From Tissierellia bacterium (GTDB lineage Bacteria; Bacillota; Clostridia; Tissierellales; Sedimentibacteraceae): a stretch of DNA of 27,628 bases. Below the pieces are notes generated by a model. The model did not search any database, was not told the DNA's origin, and was given only the letters and a program-made list of their open reading frames with translations. Of the stretch, positions 1 through 10,700 are shown piece after piece (position 1 is the stretch's first letter; every line of letters begins with the position of its first letter). The DNA lies in the NCBI GenBank assembly GCA_028700795.1, contig JAQVRY010000001.1, positions 16,210 to 43,837 on the forward strand, in the 5' to 3' direction. The position numbers and the translations under genes were made by a program.

Positions 1-48
1 TTCGGTCTAAAGCCCTCAGAATGACAAATAATTATTTATAGCAATGAC

Positions 49-1227
49 TTACAGATATTTTTTTAACTCATCCTTTTTATCTGTCTTTTCCCACGGTAAA
101 TCAAGGTCTTCTCTTCCAAAGTGACCATATGCTGCAAGCTGCTTATATATAGGTCTTCTTAAATTAAATTTTTCAATAATTACAGCAGGCCTTAAATCAA
201 AATTCTCTGCTATTGCTTTTTCTATAATTTTATCGGGAATCTTGTTTGTACCGAATGTTTCAACCATTATTGAAACCGGTTTTGCTACTCCAATTGCATA
301 TGCAATTTGTACTTCACATTTGTCTGCTAATCCTGCTGCAACTATATTTTTAGCAATATATCTTGCTGCATATGTAGCTGAACGGTCAACCTTTGTGGGG
401 TCCTTTCCCGAAAATGCTCCGCCACCGTGTCTTGAGTATCCGCCGTAGGTGTCTACGATTATCTTTCTTCCTGTTAATCCTGAGTCTCCCTGAGGTCCCC
501 CAATAACAAATCTTCCTGTAGGATTTACGTAATACTTAGTGTTTTCGTCTAACAATTCAGCAGGAACAATTGGTTTAATTACTATTTCAATTAAGTCTTT
601 TTTTATTGTATTTATGTCAACTTCAGGATTATGTTGTGTGGATATAACAATTGTGTCAACTCTAACAGGTTTATTATCATTATATTCAACAGTAACCTGA
701 GTTTTACCGTCAGGTCTTAAGTAATTTATAATATTGTTTTTTCTAACATCTGCAAGCTTCTTTGCAAGCTTTTGTGCCAAGGATATGGGCATGGGCATTA
801 GCTCAGGTGTTTCATTGCAGGCAAAACCAAACATCATACCCTGGTCTCCTGCTCCAATCATGTCATTAATGTCATTATTGTTCTTCTTATATTCATCTGC
901 TTCATTTACACCCAATGCTATGTCCTGAGACTGCTCTTCAATTGATGTGAATACAGCACACGTTTTGTAATCAAAGCCGTATAATGCATCGTCATAACCG
1001 ATATTCTTTATAGTTTCTCTTACTATATGTGGAATATCAATGTAACAGTTTGTGCTGATTTCTCCTGCAACAAGTACAAATCCTGTCTTAGTAATTGCTT
1101 CACAGGCAACTCTTCCATTTGGATCCTTTTCCATAATTGCATCTAAGATGCCATCTGATATCTGATCGCACATTTTGTCAGGATGACCTTCGGTAACAGA
1201 TTCAGATGTAAATAACCATTTTTTCAT
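49..1227 (-). CDS. metK: S-adenosylmethionine synthetase
   Basis: Makes S-adenosylmethionine from methionine and ATP in the cytoplasm. The 392-residue length is normal for the family. Visible signatures are the N-terminal GHPDKMCDQISD nucleotide/metal-binding segment, GAGDQGMMFG in the central domain and GGGAFSGKDPTKVDRS near residues 245-262, all intact. The ATG at 1227 has a degenerate GGATAAG Shine-Dalgarno just upstream. The gene is monocistronic as far as the window shows, and its expression is set by the S-box leader directly upstream, so the product feeds back on its own synthesis. The 48 bases after the stop hold no recognisable terminator. Confidence 0.98.
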   Translation of the reverse strand: MKKWLFTSESVTEGHPDKMCDQISDGILDAIMEKDPNGRVACEAITKTGFVLVAGEISTNCYIDIPHIVRETIKNIGYDDALYGFDYKTCAVFTSIEEQSQDIALGVNEADEYKKNNNDINDMIGAGDQGMMFGFACNETPELMPMPISLAQKLAKKLADVRKNNIINYLRPDGKTQVTVEYNDNKPVRVDTIVISTQHNPEVDINTIKKDLIEIVIKPIVPAELLDENTKYYVNPTGRFVIGGPQGDSGLTGRKIIVDTYGGYSRHGGGAFSGKDPTKVDRSATYAARYIAKNIVAAGLADKCEVQIAYAIGVAKPVSIMVETFGTNKIPDKIIEKAIAENFDLRPAVIIEKFNLRRPIYKQLAAYGHFGREDLDLPWEKTDKKDELKKYL

Positions 1228-1239
1228 TATCTTATCCTT

Positions 1240-1273
1240 TCTAAAATAAATAAACCTCTTCTAAAGAAGAGGT
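1240..1273 (-). terminator. Rho-independent terminator of the S-box leader
   Basis: A perfect 9-bp inverted repeat (ACCTCTTCT/AGAAGAGGT, bases 1254-1273) is followed on the minus strand by a U-rich stretch (TTATTTATTTT). It lies between the SAM aptamer and metK, as expected for a transcriptional OFF switch. The antiterminator pairing was not worked out. Confidence 0.88.
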
Positions 1274-1286
1274 CAAATTGCTTATA

Positions 1287-1384
1287 TTGCCTCATCTTTC
1301 GGTAATCCGCGGGAATTAGCACCTTGAATAATCAGGCTGCCGGGTTTCATTGGGCCTCGTCCCTCCACCACTCTTGATAAGGAG
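1287..1384 (-). promoter_or_regulatory. SAM-I (S-box) riboswitch aptamer
   Basis: Read on the minus strand, the leader has the conserved S-box blocks in order: CTTATCAAGAG, GGTGGAGGGAC, GGCCC, ATGAAACCCGGCAGCC, AGGTGCTAATTCCCGC and GATGAG. CTTATC and GATGAG close the P1 helix. The S-box family is known to bind S-adenosylmethionine and stop transcription of methionine-pathway genes, and metK is a standard target. Confidence 0.96.
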
Positions 1385-1395
1385 TATTTTTCTGT

Positions 1396-1424
1396 ATAAT
1401 ACCATATACATTTTTTTTTGTCAA
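1396..1424 (-). promoter_or_regulatory. metK promoter (sigma-A type)
   Basis: On the minus strand a consensus TTGACA (1419-1424) is separated by exactly 17 bases from TATTAT (1396-1401). Predicted initiation near 1389 lies a few bases upstream of the riboswitch P1 helix, so the whole aptamer would be transcribed. Confidence 0.85.
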
Positions 1425-1504
1425 TGCATGAGTTTTATGAATTTTAATTAGATGGAACTATATTATTATAATTACGTCTATAATAGATAAATTAAATCCT
1501 AATT

Positions 1505-1570
1505 TGTTATAATTTGCTAAGATTAATTATTCTTAAAATAATGGCAATGATGGATGGTTTCTGATATAAT
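1505..1570 (+). promoter_or_regulatory. candidate extended -10 promoters for the secreted glycosidase gene
   Basis: Two TGnTATAAT extended -10 motifs occur, at 1505-1513 and 1562-1570, neither with a good -35 element. The first gives a leader of about 65 bases. The second would start transcription inside the ribosome-binding site, leaving almost no leader. The first is more likely. The rest of 1425-1584, between the divergent promoters, shows nothing else I recognise. Confidence 0.4.
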
Positions 1571-1584
1571 TTAAAAGGAAAGGA

Positions 1585-4188
1585 ATGATAAAAATGATAC
1601 TTAAAAAATTAGCAGCTATTTCTGCTGCGGCAATACTATTATTATCATCTTCAGCATATGGCAGCAGCCTTTACACCGTGTATGACTTATCTGAAGAAAT
1701 AAAACTCTCTAAGAGTATTACATATGAAAGAATAGAAAAATACACATCATCAGGGTGGATGAACATAAATGTTATCCGGGCAGATTTAACTGATGAGCAT
1801 ACAGAAATAAAACCCATCAGCAATGAAGACGGTATTTCCAACAGAGCAGTCTTAAGCTCCATGATTAAATCATCAGGAGCAGTTGCTGCAGTTAACGGAG
1901 ATTTTTTCTACATGGGGGACCCCACATATACATACGGCCCCTTAATCAGAGATAATAAATTAATAACTTCTCCTCTTCCGTTTAATGACGGATACCCCTC
2001 CGTTTCAAAACTGTTAGATGGAACTGTCGATATTTCTGTATGGAATCCTAAAATTACACTTTACGGCTCAGATTCAACAGAATTTAATGTGATTGTTTTA
2101 AATAAAACTTCTTCAATTGAATGGGGGGCAACCATCCTTACATCTGACTGGAATAAAACTTCGCCCGGATATTCAACGAAAGACATCGTTGAGGTTGTTA
2201 TAGTTGACAACGTAGTATCCGAAGTAAGAAAAAATCAGCCTTCAACAATAATTCCGGATAACGGGTATATTGTTGCAAGTTCAAACCCTGCAACAATGGA
2301 GCAAATGCTGAATTCATTCAACGAAGGACATCCTGTATCTTTGAATGTCGAATTGGATTTTAACCCGGATGATGTTAACTGGTCCTTTGGCGCCCTAAAC
2401 TACTTAGTTAAAGACGGCAAGGAAAATGTGATAAGTTCTCAGGTTTTGGGAGTAAATCCAAGGACGGCAATAGGTTTTAACCAAGACAATACGCAAATAA
2501 TTATGGTAACTATTGACGGCAGACATCGGGATTATGTAGGAGCAAGACAGACAGAGCTTGCTAAAATAATGATAGAATTAGGTGCATACAATGCTGTTAA
2601 TATGGATGGAGGAGGCTCCACAACCATGGGCATTGACTTCTTAAAAAATGCAAATGTTACTGTAGTTAACATGCCGTCAGACGGAAGAGAGAGAAAAATT
2701 GCATCTGGGGTTGGTGTATTTAACAATTATCCTGACAGCGATAAAGTAGATATAATTGAAATCCAAGCTTCACAAAATGCAGTTTTTAATAAAACAGAAA
2801 GCTCTTTGGAGCTAAAACTTTTCAATGAGTACTACACGCCTGTAGATTTTGATTTAAAAAATGTAGATTTCACTGTATCCCCTGTTGGTGCAGGCAATGT
2901 TGTAAACAACATATTCATGCCTGAAAAACCTGGAAAAGCAACAATTACCGCTCATGCCGGAAATGCAGAAGGACAGATTGAAATAGATGTTTTAGACAAG
3001 CCTGTGGCACTGAAATTGGATACCGATTCATTGACCTTAGGATTCAATGATAAATATGAATTAGGTTCAGTTCTAGGAATAGACAAAGATGGTAATTCTG
3101 CATTCATACCATGGAGGTACATTGATTTTTCCTACAGAAACAGAGTGGGAAAAGTTGAAAATGGTGTATTTACATCAAGTGATATTTCAAATACCGGCGC
3201 GGTAACTTTAACATTCGGAGATGCAGTAAAGCATATACAGGTTAAAGTAGGATACAGATATAAAACATTAAATCGTTTTGAAAACCTTGATAACTTGAAA
3301 TTAACATTATACCCTGAGGATTCCTACGGTAAAATATCCATTACTAAGGACTTTGTTAAAGAGGGAAAAAACGCACTTCAATTAGATTACGACTTCACAA
3401 AAATGACAGATCAAAGTATATCTTTTATAGAATTTGGCAATGACGGTGAAGGAATCAAACTTGAAGATAAACCATTGGCAATCGGTATGTGGGTTTACGG
3501 TGACAATAAAGCTCACTGGCTTAGAACAAGAATAACTGATGCCTACGGCACTCAATTGAAAATTGACTTTGAAGAAGAAGTGAATTGGACGGGATGGAAA
3601 TGGGTTGAGGCAAAAATACCAGAAGGTATTGCTTATCCGATTACACTTAAAAATATTTACTTGGCAGAAATTAATGAAACAAAAAAAGATGCGGGGACAA
3701 TATATATAGACAATTTAAGAATAATGTATGAGCCAAAAGACAAAGAGCTTGGTTTGAGGGCTGAAACCTCATTTGAAGATATTATGAAAAAATCTGCAAT
3801 TACTGATTATTCCGAAAAGCTAACCATATCAGAGAGTAAATACGACCATGAAGGTGCTGATGACATAATTTATTTTGAAGGTAAAATTACGAACGGAACT
3901 ATGAGTGCAGCCGATACAACAATGTGGAACAATATTAAATCTTTCATGGAACTTGAAGATAAGGTATTGGTATTATCCTTGAATGGTCATATTGACAATA
4001 TACATGATGAAAGAGAAGTAAGAATTTTGAAAGAGATTCTTGAAAACGCATCACAAAGCAATGATGTCTTTATAGTATTCGCCGGAGAAAGTGAAAATAC
4101 AGTGATTGAAAACAATGTAAGATATATTTCTTATGACGACAGTTTTGAAATAGGCATATCTGAAGGGAAAATTTCATATAAAAATTAG
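1585..4188 (+). CDS. secreted phosphodiester glycosidase (NAGPA/DUF2233-type) multidomain protein
   Basis: An 867-residue exported protein. A signal peptide (about residues 1-26, ending SSSAYG) is followed by a phosphodiester-glycosidase domain to about residue 380. That domain carries the family hallmarks VNGDFF (N104-D106), NPRTAIGF, DGRHRDYVGA and DGGGSTT (D341 onward). Next come one or two Ig-like/BIG2-type beta domains (about 395-545) and a jelly-roll segment resembling a carbohydrate-binding module (about 560-715). The C-terminal ~140 residues, with LVLSLNGHID and VFIVFAGESENT, look like a worn metallophosphoesterase-type fold; this last call is tentative. Relatives of the human uncovering enzyme remove sugar from phosphodiesters, and a cell-wall polymer is a plausible substrate here, but that is inference. 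ATG 1594 is an alternative start, as both ATGs sit after a run of AAAGGAAAGG. Confidence 0.85.
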   Translation: MIKMILKKLAAISAAAILLLSSSAYGSSLYTVYDLSEEIKLSKSITYERIEKYTSSGWMNINVIRADLTDEHTEIKPISNEDGISNRAVLSSMIKSSGAVAAVNGDFFYMGDPTYTYGPLIRDNKLITSPLPFNDGYPSVSKLLDGTVDISVWNPKITLYGSDSTEFNVIVLNKTSSIEWGATILTSDWNKTSPGYSTKDIVEVVIVDNVVSEVRKNQPSTIIPDNGYIVASSNPATMEQMLNSFNEGHPVSLNVELDFNPDDVNWSFGALNYLVKDGKENVISSQVLGVNPRTAIGFNQDNTQIIMVTIDGRHRDYVGARQTELAKIMIELGAYNAVNMDGGGSTTMGIDFLKNANVTVVNMPSDGRERKIASGVGVFNNYPDSDKVDIIEIQASQNAVFNKTESSLELKLFNEYYTPVDFDLKNVDFTVSPVGAGNVVNNIFMPEKPGKATITAHAGNAEGQIEIDVLDKPVALKLDTDSLTLGFNDKYELGSVLGIDKDGNSAFIPWRYIDFSYRNRVGKVENGVFTSSDISNTGAVTLTFGDAVKHIQVKVGYRYKTLNRFENLDNLKLTLYPEDSYGKISITKDFVKEGKNALQLDYDFTKMTDQSISFIEFGNDGEGIKLEDKPLAIGMWVYGDNKAHWLRTRITDAYGTQLKIDFEEEVNWTGWKWVEAKIPEGIAYPITLKNIYLAEINETKKDAGTIYIDNLRIMYEPKDKELGLRAETSFEDIMKKSAITDYSEKLTISESKYDHEGADDIIYFEGKITNGTMSAADTTMWNNIKSFMELEDKVLVLSLNGHIDNIHDEREVRILKEILENASQSNDVFIVFAGESENTVIENNVRYISYDDSFEIGISEGKISYKN

Positions 4189-4196
4189 TTTTATAG

Positions 4197-4308
4197 CCAA
4201 TTTTGTGTTAAAGTTGTACAAAATTGGGTATATTAACACTAAGGTATGGGGGACCCCTTCAACGTGGTGCAAGACTTTGAAGGTTAGTGTTGAAGGAATT
4301 TCCCCAAT
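4197..4308 (+). ncRNA. unidentified structured leader RNA upstream of mscL
   Basis: The 156 bases between the previous stop and mscL fold extensively. ATTGGG (4223-4228) pairs with CCCAAT (4303-4308) and AACACTAA (4235-4242) with TTAGTGTT (4284-4291). CCTTCAA (4256-4262) pairs with TTGAAGG (4277-4283). GGGGA (4249-4253) can pair with TCCCC (4301-4305). Two competing pairings exist: CCTTCAAC can instead pair with GTTGAAGG (4289-4296), and CCAATTTTGT (4197-4206) can take ACAAAATTGG (4218-4227), which breaks the outer helix. Mutually exclusive helices suggest a regulatory switch. It does not match the consensus of any riboswitch I can recall. The ribosome-binding site of mscL follows 26 bases later. 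Confidence 0.55.
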
Positions 4309-4344
4309 AATATTAAGTTAAAAATTTATAATTGGAGGCTTTTT

Positions 4345-4770
4345 ATGTGGAAGGAATTTAAAGAATTTGCATTTAAAGGTAATGTTTTAGATTTAGCAAT
4401 TGGCGTTATAATAGGTGGTGCTTTTGGTAAAATTGTAACATCCGTGGTAAATGATTTAATAATGCCTATTTTAGGATATCTAATGGCAGGAATGGACTTC
4501 AAAAATATGAAGTATGTAATGAGCGAAGCTATTATGGAAGGGGAAACAGTAATTCAACCTGAAGCAGCAATTCTATATGGTAGTTTTATTCAAAACATTG
4601 TAGACTTCCTAATTGTAGCATTATCAATTTTCTTGTTTGTTCGATTAATAAACAGATCAAAAGAAAAATTAGTAAAACAAGAAGAAGCTGCACCTGAACC
4701 TGAAGCACCTGCCGGACCTACACAGGAAGAGCTTCTGACAGAAATAAGAGATTTATTGAAAGAAAAATAA
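4345..4770 (+). CDS. mscL: large-conductance mechanosensitive channel
   Basis: A 141-residue membrane protein that opens under membrane tension to release solutes during hypo-osmotic shock; the family works as a homopentamer. The sequence starts MWKEFKEFAFKGNVLDLAIGVIIGGAFGKIV, which is the amphipathic N-terminal helix plus the pore-lining first transmembrane helix. TM2 is around residues 75-96 (NIVDFLIVALSIFLFV), followed by a charged, proline/glutamate-rich cytoplasmic tail and a C-terminal helix (EELLTEIRDLL). GGAGG lies six bases before the ATG. It is preceded by a structured leader and followed by a terminator, so it is probably its own unit. Confidence 0.97.
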   Translation: MWKEFKEFAFKGNVLDLAIGVIIGGAFGKIVTSVVNDLIMPILGYLMAGMDFKNMKYVMSEAIMEGETVIQPEAAILYGSFIQNIVDFLIVALSIFLFVRLINRSKEKLVKQEEAAPEPEAPAGPTQEELLTEIRDLLKEK

Positions 4771-7700
4771 TCGTCAGAAAAGGCTAAGTTAAAAGATGCG
4801 CTCTAAGAGCGCCTTTTTAATGCATTTTTGTTGAATTTTTTAATTTTCATGATAAAATAAAAATAGTATATTTTTTGGAGGAAATTATGAGTTTATACAA
4901 ACAATGGACAGAAAATTTGGAAGCAATCAAAACCCAGGGAGAATACAACGATTTTTTTAATGAGTACATGGGAAAAGAAACAGAATGCTACAAAAAAATA
5001 TTAGAGATGAAAGCTCCTGTTATTGAAGGAAAAATCCTGGAATTAGCAGAAGAAAACAACATGACTGCATTGGAATTCACGGGGTTTTTAGACGGTGCAA
5101 ACACAAGTTTCAAAGAAGCAATAGTATTGGATGATTTAACTGAAGAATCTGAAATAAAAGCTGAATTTGACTTTGAAAAGCTGTTATGGAATATGCATGA
5201 TGCAAAAGCTGAGTGGCTTTACGGAATGAAGGAATGGGAAAACATCTTTGATGAGGAAAAAAGAAAACAGATAAAAAAAGAATACAACCGTTCTAAGATA
5301 ATAGTAAAAGGTGAAAAAACAGGAAGAAATGACCCATGCCCCTGCGGCTCCGGATTAAAATATAAAAAGTGCTGCGGTAAGTAATGCCCTAACCCTATTC
5401 TTCCGACCGTAGGGAGAGAAGAATAGAGGTAGGTCATTTGCAACGAGACTAAAACAGTCCCTTTATTTTTCCATCAACATCTATATCTATATTTTCTGCT
5501 GCAGGTACCTTTGGAAGCCCCGGCATTTTCATTATATCTCCCGTCAATGCAACCAAAAATCCTGCTCCGGCTGATATTGTTATATCTCTGATTGTTATAT
5601 TAAAACCTGTAGGCCTGCCAAATACCTTTGAATCATCAGTAAAGGAATATTGGTTTTTAGCCATGCATATAGGAAGATTTCCAAATCCAAGTTTTTCAAA
5701 ATTAGCAATTTCTTTTGATGCTTTTGATGAAAATTCCACATCATCAGCACCATATATCTTTCTTGCAATTGCCCTTATCTTATCCTTGATGGAAATATCT
5801 AAATCATAGGCAAATTCCAATGAGCTTTCCTGCTCTGTAAGTCTTATAACTTCATTGGCAAGATCAACTCCGCCTTCGCTTCCTTTGCCCCATACTTCTG
5901 ACAGCTTTACATTTACACCCAACTCCATGCACTTTTCTTTTATCAATTTTAATTCTGCTTCCGTATCTGTAGGGAACTTGTTTATTGCAACAACAGCAGG
6001 TATTTTAAACACTTGAGTAATATTCTCCACATGCTTTAATAAATTAGGAATTCCCTTATCCAATGCCTCCAGGTTCTCTTTTCCTAAATCTGCCTTTGCT
6101 GCTCCACCATGGTGTTTCAATGCTCTAACCGATGCAACTATAACAACTGCACTTGGTTTTAATCCTGTTTTTCTGCATTTTATATCCACAAATTTTTCAG
6201 CTCCCAAGTCTGCTCCAAAACCTGCCTCAGTTACCGCGTAGTCAGCAATTTTACAAGACATTCTTGTAGCAATTACTGAATTACAGCCGTGGGCTATGTT
6301 TGCAAAAGGACCTCCGTGAATAAATGCGGGCGTTCCTTCCAGTGTTTGAACCAAATTAGGCTTCAATGCATCCTTCAAAAGTGCAGCCATGGCTCCGTGA
6401 GCTTTTAATTGACCAGCTGTCACAGGCTCGCCTGTTCTGTTGTATGCAACTATTATTTTGGATAAATTTTCTTTAAGCTCAATAATATCATTAGAAAGAC
6501 AAAATACTGCCATTACTTCCGATGCAACCGTAATATCAAATCCATCTTCTCTTGGAACACCTTCTGTCTTGCCGCCTAAACCGTCAACTATATGCCTTAA
6601 CTGTCTGTCATTCATATCCACGGCTCTTCTCCATACAATTCTTCTGGTATCAATGTCTAATTGATTCCCTTGGTGTATATGGTTATCAACCATTGCTGCA
6701 AGAAGATTGTTTGCAGCACCGATAGCATGAAAATCTCCCGTAAAATGAAGGTTTATATCTTCCATGGGGACAACCTGAGCATATCCTCCTCCTGCCGCTC
6801 CTCCTTTTACTCCAAAAACAGGACCCAAGGAAGGCTCACGAAGAGCAATTATTGTTTTCTTTCCAAGCTTAGAAAGCGCATCTCCAAGCCCAATGGTAGT
6901 GGTAGTTTTTCCTTCTCCTGCAGGAGTGGGACTTATTGCTGTTACCAAAATAAGCTTAGCATCTTCCTTGTGTTTTAATTCATTTTGAAGATATCTGTAA
7001 TCAATTTTTGATTTGTATTTTCCGTAATTTTCAACATATTTATCCGGAATACCAATTTTCTCCGCAATTTTATTTATTACTTCTATTTTGGCCATTTGCG
7101 CAATTTCTATATCGCTTAAAAATTTGTTTGACATAAAACCTCCTCATTCGTGTTTTTTTATTATTATAGCATAAAAAACTACAGTTACAATAGAAAAGCT
7201 ATTGGATATAAAAATAACAGTATACATATTTATTATTATATGATAATATGAATAAAAAATTCAGAGTAGATAAGATGCGTTAAGTGTTGAGGGATGGGAT
7301 GTCGCCCTTAAACGAAAGACTATGTCTGCGGTTTCTTGTCGCTTCCGCTGTATTAGAGAAACTTACGTTGCTCCTATATTGTGCGGAGGTATTGCTTTGC
7401 TCAATAAGGAGGAAAAAATGAGTAGTAATACTGAGCCACAAAAATTCACATCGTTAACAATTGTTAGAGCAGGGCTTTTTATATCAATGAGCCTTGTGCT
7501 GAAGGTAATATTTAATATTATTATTCCTTTGGCAGGGGTTCCTGCGCTTAGGATAAATTTCGCTTCAATTCCGCTGATGCTTTCAGGTATAATATTAGGA
7601 CCCCTTCCGGGATTCTTAACCGGAGCCGCGGCGGACATTATTAATTTTATAGTTAAACCTGATGGTCCCTTTTTTCCGGGATTTACATTGACAAGCGGAT

Positions 7701-10700
7701 TAATCGGATTTTTGCCGGGAATTGTTTTTAAGTATTCTAAAAGAGATATAAATTATAATTTAGTAAATACAATTTTTATCTCTTTATTGTCTGTTGGTTT
7801 TGTTTCAGTTTTTATAGCTAATGGTTTATTGACATTTGACAATGGTATATTCTACGACGGGAAACCATTAAACCCAGTATATATTGTAGGGTTCTTTCTG
7901 CTTGTTGCAATTTACCTCATAATTCCTATTAAGGTATCATCTTCAGCAAAAGACCTTAGGATGAATAAAATAGTATTTTCAATTAGCGTAACTCAGCTGA
8001 TTACATCAATAATTTTGAACACTTACTTTTTATATGTTTTATACGGTATAGGAATAATGATTACACTGCCTGCAAGAATATTGACAAACTTCTTTATGAT
8101 ACCGCTTTATTCAATAGTTATATCAGCTATATTAAATGCAATTAAGGGAAGATATTAAACAGTATCTTCCATTTCCTCTAATTCTACTTCTTCATTACCC
8201 TCAATTTCATATATTTCCATTATTTTGTCCAAGGTAATGGATGCTCTTATTTCATATTCCACATCATTTTCAACATATGCTCCTGAAAATACAACAAAAT
8301 TGTTTTGTAAATTAAAATCAGTATATTTATTATTGTCTAAATCAATTTGTTTTTTATTGTCATTTATAAAATCATACAAAACAAATTTATTATCTTTATC
8401 TTTCAGTAATATTGAGGTAGTCCCCTCCAAAAACTGTAATTTCTGCGGCTCATCGAAGGAACCTGTTATTTTCTTGTTTTCAATATCTAATATCTTATTC
8501 TTATGGTCGTTATTAATTAAAATATATTTGCCAAGCCATTCATAGGAGCCTTCCTTGTTAAAGGATGCCTGTTCAATCAATACCGGTTCATTTTCTCCTT
8601 CATCCCAAATGAATATTTGACTATGCTCTTCTCCGTATCCCAAAGTTCTGAATACTACACTTTCATCATCACTTATTACTTCAATTCCTTTAATACTGTC
8701 ATCAATTAATTTTGAGCTGTCCTTCAAGTATGAAACAATACTGTCTTTGTCTGTTTCTTCTGATTCAAATTCAGGAATATTTTCACTATTAACTATGTCT
8801 AATTTCGATTCTGTTTCTTCTAACTTGGATATAATACTTTCATTGTTTTTGACTAATCTTAAATAATCCTTTTCTAATTCTTCAAATTCTGTTTTAATTT
8901 TATCTAATTCTTCTTTTAATCTGCTATTTTCTTTCTTAATCTCTTCAGTATTGGCAATACCTTCATATTCTCCGGGACCTATACCTGTTTCTTCAGATAT
9001 AGGTATCTGAGTACAACCCATTGCAAATATTAAGGTAAAAACTGCTATAATCAATAAATATTTTCTCATACTCTCACATCCTCTCGCTTCTGTTAGGGGA
9101 AAAAGCATCTTTCGATGCTTTTACTGTATCATTATACTTACTGCCATATATTCACCGCTCTGTTGAACAGCTATACTCAATATATTTTCCCCTTCTTCTA
9201 AATCTTTAAAATATTTAGTGCTTCCGGAAGTATCGTATATCTTGGTATTATTGGTTATGGATAGATATATTATCTCTGTTTTGCCGGTTGACGTAACACT
9301 TTGCATCATTATTAATCTATCATCTTCATTAATGAATATTATTTTGCCTGTGAAACTCTTGGCGGTTTCCATTTCAGAAACTTCCATTGTAACTATTTCA
9401 TCCCCTGAGGTGTTTACAGATACATTATATCCAAGGCGCAAATCATATATTGATACGTTTTTTGACCCAATTGTAATCTTAACATTGTTGCTTACGGAAT
9501 ACTGCTTAATGGCTCCATCTTCGTCTGCAATCTTTATTTTGCTTTGAGGTGCAATTAATATTTCCCTAATTACTCCACTCATTTCAGCTTCCTTTGCAAT
9601 AGTGTTAATTGCAATCATATCATCATATTTTGTGGTTATTGTAACTTCATCCCCAACTCTTATCTGATCAAAGCTTGATTCATCATCATTTCTTGTTACA
9701 TCAACATCACTGGTAAATATAAATGTTTTTGAAACATCTTCGTCTGTTTTCATTGTAACCTTTATGGGATAATTGTAATCAATGGATGTAATAACTCCTT
9801 CATAGTGTTTAATACGGCTTATGGAATAAATCTTTACTGCTTCATCATCATCCAGCAAAAGCATCACTTCATCATTCTTGTCAAGACTTTTTAATTCAGT
9901 TTCTTTGCCGTCATGATATACATCAACATCTTTTGCGATATCAAATGTAAGCTTATCATCATCTTCATCGTAAATAGTTATTGTAGCAGGTGCTACATAT
10001 GCCACATATGATATTGTACCTCTTACAACATCCTTTGTACTGTCAGCCTCAATATCTATTGCAAGTCTTTCCTCATTAATTTTGCATATAACAAGCATGT
10101 CCTCTTTTAAATCGGATAACTCTTTTGTTCTTCCGTTTACAGTAATCTTAGTATCATCATTTATTCTAACAATACTTTCAACTTCTCTTTCATTTTTCAC
10201 ATATATGTAGGATTCCGTCCTGCTTATTTCTACTTCCGTAATCATACCGCTGACTGTTGTGGTAGGTTCATATTTATCAAAATTAGGAACTATATTTTTG
10301 TCATCTATGTAGTCAAATGCTTTATCTAACAATGTAGCGATTTCTGCTCTTGTTATTTTACTTTTAGGATTAATATTATTTTCATTATCGCCAAGCATTA
10401 TTTCCTTTTCATGCATAAGGTAAATATATGGTCTTGCAGATGCAGTTATATCAGCTCTGTCATTAAACGGAAGCGAGTATGTTTTAAGGGTTTTTGCGTC
10501 TTCACTAAAACCCATTGCATTTATAAGCAAGACTGCTACTTGTTCCCTTGTTGCATCTGCAATAATTGCTTCATTTGCAAACCAATCTTTAACGGTTTTC
10601 TCCGGTATTATACCAAGTTCAATTGCAACTGCCAAATAATCTAATGACCAATCATAACCCAATAGATTTTCCATCTTTTTTAAAGAAGGCTTATATTCAT